NCBI GenBank assembly: GCA_963769605.1
Contig: CAVYML010000009.1
Location: 806,001-870,000, forward strand
Direction of reading: 5' to 3'
From: Fen-1254 sp963769605
GTDB taxonomy: Bacteria > Bacteroidota > Ignavibacteria > UBA10030
Length of the DNA stretch: 64,000 nucleotides
Shown: piece by piece, positions 52,251-61,583 of the stretch
Position numbering within the stretch: position 1 is the stretch's first letter
How the letters are laid out: every line of letters starts with the position of its first letter
Translations under genes and position numbers: made by a program
The notes under the pieces: model-generated
The model's database searches: none
Seen by the model: the letters and a program-made list of their open reading frames with translations, nothing else
What the model was told of the DNA's origin: nothing

Positions 52251-53030
52251 ATGAAAAATTATACCATTACCCTGCTCCTCTCCTGCGCTATGTTTGCATC
52301 GTTCATCAGCGGATGCTCTTCTTCCAGGATTGAAACAACAAAGCTTGAAAACAGAAAACCTGAGATGACCCTTCGTATCGCCAGCATCGATCTTGCATAC
52401 TACAAAAAGCGTATAGAGAAAAAAGATATTGCCCAGCTTGCAAAGGCACTCAAGGATCAGCATATCGACGCATTAACGGTTCAGAACATATCACGTTATC
52501 CGGGAATTTCGACGCGTATCGACTTTGTCGATGAGTTAGCTTCACGCACCGGCATGAGACCGGCTTTCGGCGAAATGTCCAATGTCAACGGACGCCAAAT
52601 CGGCAATGCTGTTTTCAGCCTTTATCCGGTCCTTGCACATTCCGTTATTTCTTTCGACGCAGAATCATCCCCTTTGTTCGAATCGGCAGTACAGGCGAAT
52701 ATCGACGCGGGAATAGGATCGCTCACTCTTATCAGCACTCAACTTCCACCGAAAGCCGACAGTTCCATACTGGAAAAATGTTTCAAGAAACTTACGGCAA
52801 ATGCAGGCGAACAAAAAAATCCACTGTTTATTCTTGCCGGAAATTTACCTTCGCCGGAAAATTTTACACCGTCAAACAATCTGGAACCAATCGACATCGA
52901 GGAGAGCACAACATCTCCCGCGATGTGGAAGATAAAGAATCCGTCTCTCAAAGTTGCCGCTGCGAACAGCATCAAAACGTCGCTCGGCACAATGATCATT
53001 AGCCAGTTCGATCTGTACCGTCCCGAATAG
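52251..53030 (+). CDS. Lipoprotein with degenerate endonuclease/exonuclease/phosphatase fold
   Basis: 259 residues. ATG at 52251 follows ACAGGA and opens a lipoprotein signal with Cys in FISGCSSS; the frame is open 20 codons upstream. The body follows the EEP order: MTLRIASIDLAYY, LKDQHIDALTVQNISRY, FVDELASRTGMRPAFGE, GRQIGNAVFSLYPVLAHSV, PLFILAGNLPSPENF, SLGTMIISQFDLYRP. Catalytic positions are altered: the Glu of LQE is Asn (VQN), GDFN is AGNL, and the final SDH is absent. Likely a non-catalytic envelope lipoprotein. Lies 43 bases after mgsA. Confidence 0.65.
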   Translation: MKNYTITLLLSCAMFASFISGCSSSRIETTKLENRKPEMTLRIASIDLAYYKKRIEKKDIAQLAKALKDQHIDALTVQNISRYPGISTRIDFVDELASRTGMRPAFGEMSNVNGRQIGNAVFSLYPVLAHSVISFDAESSPLFESAVQANIDAGIGSLTLISTQLPPKADSSILEKCFKKLTANAGEQKNPLFILAGNLPSPENFTPSNNLEPIDIEESTTSPAMWKIKNPSLKVAAANSIKTSLGTMIISQFDLYRPE

Positions 53031-53294
53031 TTTTATACATAAAATTGCCAGGGGGATGGATTTCTCTCAAGATAAGTTTTTCAAAAAGAGAGATTTCTCA
53101 GCGGGTGTATTGAAATGAAATGGTATTTAAACCGGCAAGAGATCGGCCGCTGATAATGGGTCTTTTTCATTCTCTCCGATATTTTGGGAATCCCATCCCG
53201 TCAAGACGGGACAGAACGGTACGGATTTCAAAGCGAAGTGCACCCTTATTTCAACGCTTCACGGCATCGATATCGGAGATTAGAAAAGATCCGA

Positions 53295-54299
53295 TCATTC
53301 AGAAACGACCTGATCTCCTGCTGCCGGTAAATAATTCGATTTTATTTCTTTGTTTCCTTCTTTGACAACTCCAGCTTTTTCAAAATAGAATTTCACTCCG
53401 GTTGCAACACTCACAATAGGAGAATCCTGTAAATGGATATGGATTCCCGGCTGTAATGAACCGCCGGAATTTCCGCATTGCGCAATTGCCTGTCCTTTTT
53501 GAATCCGATCGCCGACCCGGACACGTATGCTGTTCTGCTTCAAATACGCAAGCACAGAATACTCATTCTGCTTGTGCTGCAGAACAATTGCATTGCCGAT
53601 AAGAGCGTAGGGATTGGTAATTCCCGGCACGTTGTCTCGAATACCGTCGATGACTTCCAGGACAACACCGTCTGCTGGAGCCATAACTTCTTTTCCAAAT
53701 CCCTCATAATCTTCATTGCTCGTGCCGTTCCGTTTATATTGCCGGCCCGATTCATCAACCGCTGCAAAATCGAATGCAAACGGCTGCGTGAGAACGTTGT
53801 GTGCATCGGGAGATTTGATTGGGAGTACGGTCCACGTTCCTTTGAATGGGAGAGACAGTTCGGTTTTTTGTTTGTCTGCAGGCGGGGCTGCAACAGCCGG
53901 CTGGGCATGCTCGGCAGGTGTTTCTATCGGAGCTGTATGCTCGGAAAACAAATACCCGGCGATTTTATTCTGATTATCGAGATAGAGCTGAACATCCTGA
54001 GCGCCTTTTTCAAAAGTCAGGACAAAATCCGCACGGCTTGCGTTGATCAGTTTAATTTGATCGACCTTAACCGCCTTTCCAAGTCGATCGAGCATGCTCT
54101 GAAAAAAATACGTGGTCTGCGCGATTGTAAAATCCGCCATGCCCGGTCCGTATTCATTTTGGATGGCTGCATAATCCTGACGATTGAGATCTTCAACTAT
54201 TCGGTTGGCGACGGTCAGAAAGCGATCTGTTCCCTGCTGCGGCAAAACCTCCGCGAAAAAGAAGCAGATAAGAAGAACAAGATAAAAGTATCGCATCAC
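53295..54299 (-). CDS. Exported M23 (LytM-type) peptidase domain protein with DUF3887-like domain
   Basis: 334 residues. Signal peptide MMRYFYLVLLICFFFAEVLP, a DUF3887-like domain at about 22-115 (FLTVANRIVEDLNRQDYAAI, ADFVLTFEKGAQDVQLYLD), a linker rich in Ala/Pro, and an M23 domain at about 160-310: QPFAFDF with metal Asp, MAPADGVVLEVIDG, GNAIVLQHKQNEYSVLAYL, GDRIQKGQAIAQCGNSG and the HIHLQD metal motif. The first His ligand is probably in DAHNVLTQPFAFDF. Predicted periplasmic peptidoglycan endopeptidase or activator. Convergent with the EEP lipoprotein gene. Confidence 0.85.
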   Translation of the reverse strand: MMRYFYLVLLICFFFAEVLPQQGTDRFLTVANRIVEDLNRQDYAAIQNEYGPGMADFTIAQTTYFFQSMLDRLGKAVKVDQIKLINASRADFVLTFEKGAQDVQLYLDNQNKIAGYLFSEHTAPIETPAEHAQPAVAAPPADKQKTELSLPFKGTWTVLPIKSPDAHNVLTQPFAFDFAAVDESGRQYKRNGTSNEDYEGFGKEVMAPADGVVLEVIDGIRDNVPGITNPYALIGNAIVLQHKQNEYSVLAYLKQNSIRVRVGDRIQKGQAIAQCGNSGGSLQPGIHIHLQDSPIVSVATGVKFYFEKAGVVKEGNKEIKSNYLPAAGDQVVSE

Positions 54300-54413
54300 T
54301 TCACCTCATGTGTCAGATTAGCTGAATGTTCCTTATTAAGCCTGTGCCGGAACAATACTACACTTTTTACAAAGAAGCAACTCTTTCAACACAGAAATTT
54401 TCCGCTTTGATAC

Positions 54414-54836
54414 TTACGATTCTTTCAACGCGTGAAATTTTTTAAAAAGTTTTGTGGCAAAAATAAACATAACCGATTCCGCGGACAACATAAGCCAATA
54501 GGAAACTTCAAAAAGAATCTTTGATCCGAAGGAAGCAATCGAAATGCCTGCCGGCAAAGCGGGAAAAAATCGATCATATAAGCTGCCTATAAAAAAGGCC
54601 GGATTCAAACTCAAAAGAAGAATTAATCCGTACCGTCTTCCTTTTATAGAAAGAAGTGCTGCGGCAGCCATGGGCATCAACATGACAAAAAGGAGCAGGA
54701 AACGATAATCACTCATCGAATACGAGGAGTAAACCTGCTGGCGGAAATGCGCGTTGATAAAAACTAATACTGCATGCCCGATTGCGAGTACTGCAAAAAC
54801 GGTATCTGTTCTTTTTTCATCGATTTCCTGCATCAT
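54414..54836 (-). CDS. Four-helix membrane protein, unknown function
   Basis: 140 residues with four predicted membrane helices (VFAVLAIGHAVLVFINAHF, FLLLFVMLMPMAAAALLSI, YGLILLLSLNPAFFIG, VSYWLMLSAESVMFIFATKL) and short loops. No family recognised. It lies 12 bases after the NlpC/P60 gene and before the M23 gene on the same strand, so it is probably co-transcribed with cell-wall hydrolases. Confidence 0.65.
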   Translation of the reverse strand: MMQEIDEKRTDTVFAVLAIGHAVLVFINAHFRQQVYSSYSMSDYRFLLLFVMLMPMAAAALLSIKGRRYGLILLLSLNPAFFIGSLYDRFFPALPAGISIASFGSKILFEVSYWLMLSAESVMFIFATKLFKKFHALKES

Positions 54837-54848
54837 GCCAGCCTCGTT

Positions 54849-55982
54849 TCAATCTGGAATAATTCGCCGTGCCCGGACAAATTGCTTTAAGAGCGCTTCT
54901 TCATAGAGAGAAGACGATGGATCGAAGCTCGACAGGCGCACGCATCCCGAGCTGTGAATAAACGTTCCATAGGCAAGGTAAATCGCAACGTGCTTGATAT
55001 GTTCTCGTTTTTTTGATGTCGTCTTTTTCCCAAAGAAAATAAGATCCCCTTTTTTCAGATTTTCAAAGTTCTTTCCCGGATCGACCAGATGTCCCATCAT
55101 TGCCTGTTGATCGGCGTCGCGCAGCAATACTTTTCCGTTCAAGAGAAAAACGGTTTTCACGAATCCCGAACAATCGAATCCTTTGACGGATGTCCCTCCC
55201 CAGAGATACGGGATGCCGAGAAATGTTCTCGCAGTCTTTTCGATATTGTCTCCGGTCAGTCTGCGGCTCTGCTGCCATGATTCGATATCTTCTGCAATAT
55301 CGTCTTGCAGAAACCCCTTTCTGCCGTCGGCCAGTCCCGCTTCGATCCAATTCTCCTTTGTTCCGATTTTTTTAAGAACGCAACCGGCCACAACGTCGCA
55401 CACGGGCTCGGAGTTTTTTCCCGGCTGCCGGTGCAACATTCCGTAATGACCGGTTACAATGACCCTTGAAGCATTCGACCATTCCCGAACGGCTCCGGAA
55501 TCGGCCTGAACAAACGACAATTTATTGATCCATCCGATATAGCCGTCCGGCATTTTTATCTGCCAGAAATATCCGCCGTCTTTGAGCAGTATAATGACTG
55601 TGCCTGATAATACCTGAGTCAGCATTTCCGATTTGTTGTCCGGATGTTTCCGCACATTCCCGACGCTGAGCGTTGTAATGCCATAGATTTTATTTCCAAG
55701 CGACGCTTCGGGCAGGACATGGATTTCATCGATCACATGCATCTGCGTATTTTCCTTCAGCATGTTCAGCACCGCTGTCTTCGCTTCCGCATTATCGACA
55801 TCGCCGGATGCAATGATGGCTTCGGAAGCGGTTTTAATCTTAACCGTAAAGACGGAAAATCGTTCGTCCGGTGCAAATTTTTCCCGTATCGTCAGCAATC
55901 GCTCGGCATAGTCGTCGCTCCCCGCCAGCACTTTTATACTGAAGAAAACGAGAGAGAAGAAGAACAATTGTTTTCTGTGCAT
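54849..55982 (-). CDS. NlpC/P60 cell-wall hydrolase with SH3 domains
   Basis: 377 residues. Signal peptide MHRKQLFFFSLVFFSIKVLAG, an alpha/beta N-terminal region, two SH3b-like domains (VGNVRKHPDNKSEMLTQVL, DGYIGWINKLSF; then GMLHRQPGKNSEPVCDVV), and a C-terminal NlpC/P60 domain: GIPYLWGGTSVKGFDCSGFV with catalytic Cys, KHVAIYLAYG with His, FIHSSG with the third polar residue. This order matches gamma-D-glutamyl-L-diamino acid endopeptidases (YkfC type) that cleave wall peptides. Next to the M23 gene it suggests a peptidoglycan turnover group. Confidence 0.9.
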   Translation of the reverse strand: MHRKQLFFFSLVFFSIKVLAGSDDYAERLLTIREKFAPDERFSVFTVKIKTASEAIIASGDVDNAEAKTAVLNMLKENTQMHVIDEIHVLPEASLGNKIYGITTLSVGNVRKHPDNKSEMLTQVLSGTVIILLKDGGYFWQIKMPDGYIGWINKLSFVQADSGAVREWSNASRVIVTGHYGMLHRQPGKNSEPVCDVVAGCVLKKIGTKENWIEAGLADGRKGFLQDDIAEDIESWQQSRRLTGDNIEKTARTFLGIPYLWGGTSVKGFDCSGFVKTVFLLNGKVLLRDADQQAMMGHLVDPGKNFENLKKGDLIFFGKKTTSKKREHIKHVAIYLAYGTFIHSSGCVRLSSFDPSSSLYEEALLKQFVRARRIIPD

Positions 55983-55989
55983 GAAGTCC

Positions 55990-56655
55990 CTATGAGACTA
56001 AATCCGTTTGATCCAGCTTCTGCTGCAGCCAGCGCGCTGCATCCTGCAAGCTTTCTTCGCTGATCGTATGTTCGATCGGATATTCCCGATACATAACCGG
56101 AACATTGTGTTTTTGCAAAAACGTAAACGTCGATCTTCCAAGATCGACTGGTATAACTGGATCATAGATACCATGCGCAAGAAAAATATCCGGTGTCTGC
56201 GGCCCGAATGTTTGCAGCAGCCGGTCGCGCTGCACATAAAATCCGCTGTGTGCAACAACTCCGGCGAAATGCTTTTCTTTGCGAGATGCCAGTTCGAGCG
56301 CCATCATGGCTCCCATGCTGAAACCGAAAAGGAATATTTTTGATGGATCCACCGAGTCAGTATGAACTATGCTATCGGAAAATTTAAGACAAAAATCGAG
56401 ACTGGTCTGAAGTTGATCCTCATCCCAGCGTTCGAGATCGTCGGCTCCGAACCACATATATCCGCCGAAAGGATAGCGGAACGGAGCGCGAAGGCTGTAG
56501 ACAAGAAATCGCGGATCGAAGGAGGGTGCAAGCCCGATCAAATCCTGCTCATCGGTGCCGCGCCCGTGCAAAAGAATCAAGGCTGGACGCAGGCTGCCGG
56601 ACTGAATCCGATCTGCTGCTTTTTCATAGATAAATTTCTCCGATAAAGCTGTCAT
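55990..56655 (-). CDS. Alpha/beta hydrolase, phospholipase/carboxylesterase type
   Basis: About 221 residues from ATG 56655; a TTG seven codons upstream is the alternative. ALILLHGRGTDEQDLIGLA, IFLFGFSMGAMMALELA with the nucleophile Ser in GFSMG, DIFLAHGIYDPVIPVDLG with Asp, and PIEHTISEESL with catalytic His. Size and motifs fit the YpfH/acyl-protein-thioesterase-like esterase family. No signal peptide, so cytoplasmic. Substrate unknown. Confidence 0.88.
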   Translation of the reverse strand: MTALSEKFIYEKAADRIQSGSLRPALILLHGRGTDEQDLIGLAPSFDPRFLVYSLRAPFRYPFGGYMWFGADDLERWDEDQLQTSLDFCLKFSDSIVHTDSVDPSKIFLFGFSMGAMMALELASRKEKHFAGVVAHSGFYVQRDRLLQTFGPQTPDIFLAHGIYDPVIPVDLGRSTFTFLQKHNVPVMYREYPIEHTISEESLQDAARWLQQKLDQTDLVS

Positions 56656-56690
56656 AGATATTCCCGGCCGCTTCAATAGTTTGCCGGTAC

Positions 56691-56957
56691 TTATACCGAT
56701 TTTTTCCTTAAATGCGGCGGTTGAAATCCGCGATACGTATCGTACCGGGAATCGTAAAAGAGTAAATCAAAATTTTTATCCCGTAGTGTTCCGCCGGAGG
56801 GATAGAGATAAAATTCCTCAATCGCTTCCGTGCGGCGGGCGATTGGTTGATTGTTTTCGGAATAAAATCTCAGAACATAATAGCCGTTGCGGTATTCGGC
56901 GGTCTCAAGCTGGCAGAGAAGATTTTCGTGAGAAAAAATATGGTTGTCATTATCCAT
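56691..56957 (-). CDS. Small protein of unknown function
   Basis: 88 residues, strand-rich and polar: HENLLCQLETAEYRNGYYVL, RFYSENNQPIARRT, EEFYLYPSGGTLRDKNFDLL. No family recognised. It is likely real because it fits the 14-kb run of - strand genes with 9 bases to the GroES-like gene upstream and 35 to the esterase downstream, and its composition is protein-like. Confidence 0.55.
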   Translation of the reverse strand: MDNDNHIFSHENLLCQLETAEYRNGYYVLRFYSENNQPIARRTEAIEEFYLYPSGGTLRDKNFDLLFYDSRYDTYRGFQPPHLRKKSV

Positions 56958-56966
56958 GTGCAGCGG

Positions 56967-57353
56967 TCAGCGAGTCAGTTCGTCTAAATTCCCGGGACGC
57001 AGCAGCATTAAAATTGCCGAATGCGGAACAATGAGATATTTTTCATTTTCAAATTCTACTTCGATAGCGGAATCACGCATGAACACAGCATAATCTCCCT
57101 CTTCGGCCTGAAGGGGAATATATTTGACCGGTTCTTTGGGGGTCGTCGACCACGATTCCTGGTCGATGAACTGCGGGTTTGGAATTGCATGTCCAGGGCC
57201 AATGCTTACTACATATCCCCCTTGTACTTTATCCTTTTCTTTAACGCCGGGAGGAAGGTAGAGGCCGTGAGGCGTACGTTCGCTTTCCTTATCGGCTGCG
57301 ATAAGGACCTTATCGCCGACAAGAATGATTTTTTTATGGGATTTTATTTCCAT
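56967..57353 (-). CDS. GroES-like (Cpn10) co-chaperone family protein
   Basis: About 128 residues from ATG 57353. The GroES fold is visible: ILVGDKVLIAADKESERTPHGLYLPPGVKEKDKVQGGYVVSIGPG, EEGDYAVFMRDSAIEVEFENEKYLIV and a last strand SAILMLL. Between the roof region and the second half there is an extra piece of about 25 residues (NPQFIDQESWSTTPKEPVKY) not found in normal 95-residue GroES, and no groEL follows. Possibly a specialised co-chaperone; a second canonical groESL elsewhere is expected. Confidence 0.75.
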   Translation of the reverse strand: MEIKSHKKIILVGDKVLIAADKESERTPHGLYLPPGVKEKDKVQGGYVVSIGPGHAIPNPQFIDQESWSTTPKEPVKYIPLQAEEGDYAVFMRDSAIEVEFENEKYLIVPHSAILMLLRPGNLDELTR

Positions 57354-57715
57354 CTTGATCAATATTCAACGAGGATAAAACCGGCCTACAATCTTTATCA
57401 TTAGAAAGATCTTTTATTTCTTTATAAGCCTGAACTCCCATCGTCTATGAAAGACATTTCCTTAACTCCTTGGCAAAATCGCGTCTGCAACTTCATTTAT
57501 TTATAAACTAAAATACGCTTCTATCGAATGTTATGCAAGCTTCAATTTAAGTAAAATCCTCCACATCCTTTCAATTATGGAAGGATAGATTTCGACATTT
57601 CGCCGATTAGCTTAAACTGCCTGTACTCGCGTCAAAGTTTTAACGATGCTTTGTTGACCTTGCTGGACTCTTTCCTTTTAAAATGGTTAGAATAAACGTC
57701 GTCCTCTTCACTAAT
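57354..57715. other. Intergenic region, nothing identified
   Basis: About 360 bases between the GroES-like gene and the terminator of the Ig-like lipoprotein gene; presumably contains the promoter of the GroES-like operon. No frame, repeat or RNA gene recognised. Confidence 0.4.
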
Positions 57716-57749
57716 AAAAAAGCGGTCTCAAAAATCCAGAGACCGCTTT
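57716..57749 (-). terminator. Rho-independent terminator of the Ig-like lipoprotein gene
   Basis: Perfect 9-bp stem AGCGGTCTC/GAGACCGCT, 9-base loop, followed by six U on the - strand. It lies 59 bases after the stop. Confidence 0.9.
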
Positions 57750-57807
57750 GAACTCCATTTCTCGTAAAATGCTTATATGAAATTCCAAATTGCCTAAGAA
57801 ATCAGTC

Positions 57808-59946
57808 TTAGGGTTGGAATCTCCAAGTAGCAGAATATCCGCTTGTACCAGCATTATTGGATGCAGATACGCGCCAGTAATATGTAGTACCGGCCGTTAA
57901 GTTCGCAGACGAAACCACCTCCGATGTACTATTGATCGGATTAGGAAGATTGCTGCTGTCGAAAACAATTGCAGTAAATCCTGGATTCGATGATACTTGT
58001 AGCCTATATGATGTCGCACCATTTGATGCATTCCAAATCAATGTATCCGGTAAACCGAGAGCCGTACTGCCATTGATAGGATTTGATAATACAGGAATCG
58101 GTGGAGCAGAAAGAGTAATCGTATTTGCGTTGGTAGAAATGGAATTCCCAGCCAGGTCTGTGACACCATTTTGAACGTTGATGGAATAACCGGCGGGTGC
58201 TGCATAATATGTGGAAATGAGAAGTTGAACAACATAGTGCCCTGAACTAGCATTGTATCCTATATAAGACGCTTGTGTAATTACAAATGTAGAATCTGGG
58301 TTGAGAATCGTATAGTTTGTAACCGTCTCAGCATTGCTTATGTTTAATGGTTCAGAGAATTGAAGCGTATAGTTCCACCAATGCGATGAAGCCGAACCGG
58401 TTCCGCTCGTTATCGATGCAGAAAGAAGTGCAGGCGGCACTGAATCAGTAATTGTGACGGTATTACTGGTGGGACTTTCAACAAGATCAGCACTGACCGA
58501 ATGTACCTGGTAGCTTACCGAAATTGATGATAAAGGATTGTTCCCTGTTGGAGGGAAACAAAGCGACGCAATTTTATTTGTATCTTGGAGAGAAAAGACA
58601 TTTTTGTGTAATAATTCAAATGCACCGTTGTCAACGCTGCGATAGAGATTATAACTTTGCGCATTTGCAACATTATTCCACTCTAATCCGACTACACCTC
58701 CTGAATAATCCAATTGACCATAGAGCCCTTGTACGATTCTCCGCAACAGCGTCGGCGCCGCTGGAGCAAGAGAGCCGCCGTTTGTCGTGAAATTTAGAAC
58801 CTCAAAGTCGCCGATGATGGACGTATCATTAACCAATTTATTGCTCGCCAAATCGGAAATATTACCGGAGTTAAAGGCTGTTCGCATATCGACAGTATAA
58901 TGCGCGGAACCGATAACTTCTTGCGGGGTGATCATAAGTTGTGTGAACGTCGAATTCCATTGAGCTGAAAAAGAAATCGCGCCTGCAGACCCGTTCAAGG
59001 CTGAATAGTTGATAAGAATGCCGTCTATGATAGTGTTTTGCCCTGCGGGCAAATCGGTTCGTGTATATGCAGTTTGCTTAATGGGTTCTGAAAATGTGTA
59101 GACTATTTGAAGATTGCTGGGGACAACATTGGAATTGTTTTGCGGCGTAATACCAATGACATAGGGACTTACATTATCAACCGGCCCGAGCATTATTCGT
59201 TCGGTAGAAACTTGCGACCGCAGTGAATCGACAGTCACGTTAAGCGGCAGTGTTATTGGATTTGGCAAGCTGCCTGCAAGAGAACCGTCGCTGCTGACCG
59301 CTTTGATGTTTATTGTCAACCCGTTGTCGACTTGAGTGAACTGGAAAATACCACTCGCAGATGTATTTGTCTGGGCAAGCGCAATATTCGGGTTCATCGT
59401 TGCATCAAAGAGCGTAACAGCAGCATTGGCAACGGGCTGCATATTTTGATCGACAACCTGTCCGAGGACCTTAGTGTTGAGATATGAAATTTGCAGTCTC
59501 ACACTTCCTGCCATATTACTTACTGCGAGGGAATCAATCGCTGTAAACGCGATTGTTACTGTGTCGTAATAGTAATCACGATATCTCTTTAAGGAGTCAG
59601 ATTGTGAAATATTGTAATTTACCAATGAAACGGTAAGCGTATATTGACCGGAGAAGACGGCGTTTCCATTGACAATCTTATATTGACCTACAGGCACATT
59701 GGCGATGGAAAAAGCGCCTGCGCTATCGGATGTTGCAGACTGTACGCTGCCATTGAATCCAAGATAAAAGACAGCGCCTGCTACCGGCTTTTGTGTTGCT
59801 TTGTTATTGATTAATCCGGTGATTGTTCCTTTGGGTTGCAAGGTTTGTTCAACCTCAACCGGTGTAGATGCTTCTTGTATGCACCCAGCCATAAATGCGA
59901 TGATGCAAACAAAACAAATTCTCATAAACCAGGGTATTCGAATCAT
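57808..59946 (-). CDS. Large surface lipoprotein with carboxypeptidase-regulatory and Ig-like domains
   Basis: About 712 residues. Start at ATG 59946 (AGGAGG five bases ahead); the lipoprotein signal ends CIIAFMAGC. Domains: carboxypeptidase regulatory-like repeats at about 40-150 (GTITGLINNKATQKPVAGAV) and 160-250 (VLGQVVDQNMQPVANAAVTL), a Big_5 bacterial Ig domain at about 260-390 (VSPYVIGITPQNNSNVVPSN), a fibronectin-like segment (GVVGLEWNNVANAQSYNLYR), another Big_5-like piece (PPALLSASITSGTG) and a final FN3-like domain (LPDTLIWNASNGATSYRLQV, GTTYYWRVSASN). Likely displayed at the cell surface; role adhesive or structural, not known. Confidence 0.8.
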   Translation of the reverse strand: MIRIPWFMRICFVCIIAFMAGCIQEASTPVEVEQTLQPKGTITGLINNKATQKPVAGAVFYLGFNGSVQSATSDSAGAFSIANVPVGQYKIVNGNAVFSGQYTLTVSLVNYNISQSDSLKRYRDYYYDTVTIAFTAIDSLAVSNMAGSVRLQISYLNTKVLGQVVDQNMQPVANAAVTLFDATMNPNIALAQTNTSASGIFQFTQVDNGLTINIKAVSSDGSLAGSLPNPITLPLNVTVDSLRSQVSTERIMLGPVDNVSPYVIGITPQNNSNVVPSNLQIVYTFSEPIKQTAYTRTDLPAGQNTIIDGILINYSALNGSAGAISFSAQWNSTFTQLMITPQEVIGSAHYTVDMRTAFNSGNISDLASNKLVNDTSIIGDFEVLNFTTNGGSLAPAAPTLLRRIVQGLYGQLDYSGGVVGLEWNNVANAQSYNLYRSVDNGAFELLHKNVFSLQDTNKIASLCFPPTGNNPLSSISVSYQVHSVSADLVESPTSNTVTITDSVPPALLSASITSGTGSASSHWWNYTLQFSEPLNISNAETVTNYTILNPDSTFVITQASYIGYNASSGHYVVQLLISTYYAAPAGYSINVQNGVTDLAGNSISTNANTITLSAPPIPVLSNPINGSTALGLPDTLIWNASNGATSYRLQVSSNPGFTAIVFDSSNLPNPINSTSEVVSSANLTAGTTYYWRVSASNNAGTSGYSATWRFQP

Positions 59947-59988
59947 CATAACCTCCTTCAATTGATTAGTGTTATCAATAAAATAAGT

Positions 59989-60696
59989 TCAATTTAACAT
60001 GAGCAAAGGGATGCCGATGCGTATTCCAGCGGTAATCCCCTTCAGTGTAAAATCAAGATCGGCGCGCTGCGGCAAAATAGTTGTTGCATACGTGTACCTT
60101 CCTTCAAGAGCGAATGAAACACCCGAGGAGTTAAAGTATTCTATTCCAAGCATTCCGTGGAGTTCCGCCAGTTGAGCATTAACGGTTGCAACTCCCAGAT
60201 TTGAAGTGTACGTGCGTTGTGTATTCAACCAGAGATATCCCAACCCTCCACCGCCGTATACAGAAACTATAGAAACCGGCCGGCTGAAGATATAAGAACC
60301 GCCAGTGTAGTACAATCGCAAAAAATTCGTAGAATTATCCTTCGCCGATTTCAAGATACTGCCCCCGAATTCTCCTTGTACGGACTGCCCCTGCGCATTT
60401 TCGGGAGTGAAACGTACTCCTACGAGTACGAAGTAGTAGTTTTTAAAATCGTTTCCCGCCGGCAATGAATAGATATTCTCAATTGATCGATACTCATCAT
60501 TGATTTCGTTAAGTTTTGGGCCATAATAGCTGCCATCAATAAATATTGACAACGTGGGGATCTTCGATTTTATTTTTTTGACCTTTTGTGTCGTCTGCGT
60601 ATCGGGTTTTACAATCGTTTGCCCCTGCCCATAAGATGTGAAAAAAAGAAGAAGAGCGGCCAAAAGTAAATAAAGGAAAAGAGATGATTTATTCAT
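59989..60696 (-). CDS. Outer-membrane beta-barrel protein
   Basis: About 235 residues. Start at MNKSSLFLYLLLAALLLFF behind GGAGGATC; the frame is open 22 codons upstream. After a lysine-rich stretch (TTQKVKKIKSKIP) come barrel strands: LSIFIDGSYYGPKL, YYFVLVGVRFTPEN, VSVYGGGGLGYLWL, ELHGMLGIEYFNSSGVSFAL and the end LKGITAGIRIGIPLLMLN. It lies 42 bases upstream of the Ig-like lipoprotein gene and may be transcribed with it. Function unknown. Confidence 0.7.
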   Translation of the reverse strand: MNKSSLFLYLLLAALLLFFTSYGQGQTIVKPDTQTTQKVKKIKSKIPTLSIFIDGSYYGPKLNEINDEYRSIENIYSLPAGNDFKNYYFVLVGVRFTPENAQGQSVQGEFGGSILKSAKDNSTNFLRLYYTGGSYIFSRPVSIVSVYGGGGLGYLWLNTQRTYTSNLGVATVNAQLAELHGMLGIEYFNSSGVSFALEGRYTYATTILPQRADLDFTLKGITAGIRIGIPLLMLN

Positions 60697-61288
60697 GACT
60701 GGATCCTCCAATTTGTACTCATAAGAGTGCATACGGTGAACAATGCTTATAAATTTTTCCATAGTATCAGTCAGAACACAAGCTCTAACCGCACTCGCTG
60801 ATATCCGGATTTTGCATTTTTAAGGGGCTATGGCTTTCCACCGTCTTCCATGATCCCTCATTGTAAATGCAATACTTCTTTAGGTTTGTATCCTCGGAAT
60901 TAAAGGATCAAAAATATTTTTATCTATGCACTTAAACTTTTTATCATAGGGAAAAAATTTTTGCGCAAACCAATGCTTCACGACGACAGTATAATGTTTC
61001 GTTTCGTCACACGGTTTACAACAATAGTATCAAGTATGTTACCAAAGACAGTGGAAACGGCCAGAATAAAAAGGACTACAAACCATACGTCCATATGGAT
61101 ATTCCTTTTAGAGAGCATTGGAATGATTTAATGTAGAAAAGTCTATGATGAAACACAAACTATTCGATCAATTGAAGCGATAGAAAGCAATCTTCCTTAA
61201 TGAAAACATTGGCAAACATTGCATAAATCGATCAGCAAATCAGCTGGCAAACTATCTGTTGATTTACTGCGGAAGGAATGAGAGAAAA
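60697..61288. other. Intergenic region between tRNA-Pro and the barrel gene
   Basis: About 590 bases. A 66-codon frame without a start codon (60936-61136, +) is open but unsupported. No repeat or RNA gene recognised; it should hold the promoter of the barrel gene. Confidence 0.4.
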
Positions 61289-61326
61289 TAAAAAAGCCCA
61301 AGATTCCGTGGAATCTCAGGCTTTTT
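61289..61326 (-). terminator. Terminator of tRNA-Pro
   Basis: On the - strand AGCCTGAGATTC pairs with GAATCTTGGGCT (two G-U pairs) around a short loop, followed by six U, starting 6 bases after the tRNA 3' end. Confidence 0.85.
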
Positions 61327-61331
61327 CAGTG

Positions 61332-61406
61332 TCGGGACGGCGGGATTTGAACCCGCGACCCCTTGCACCCCAAGCAAGTGCGCTAGCCGGGCTGCGCCAC
61401 GTCCCG
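61332..61406 (-). tRNA. tRNA-Pro (anticodon GGG)
   Basis: Full cloverleaf on the - strand: acceptor CGGGACG/CGTCCCG, D stem GCGC/GCGC, anticodon stem CTTGC/GCAAG with loop TTGGGGT giving anticodon GGG, T stem GCGGG/CCCGC with loop TTCAAAT, discriminator A. CCA is not encoded. Confidence 0.95.
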
Positions 61407-61583
61407 ATGAATTATGCTTATTTTCGACAACTTTCTACTGCTAAAGAACCTGTTTTTCACTCCAACTGCAACCATTGCTTACATCTGGTTACACCAATTA
61501 TTTGTATTTCGTTAACACAATAAAGATACAGAGTTTTCATTGTGAATGCAATCCAAACCATCCTCCGGATTAACGGATTAATA

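Noticed and set aside
60936..61136. 66-codon open frame ending in a protein-like stretch (HMDIPFREHWNDLM)
   Set aside because: No start codon near the beginning, no ribosome site, no recognisable family; may be chance.
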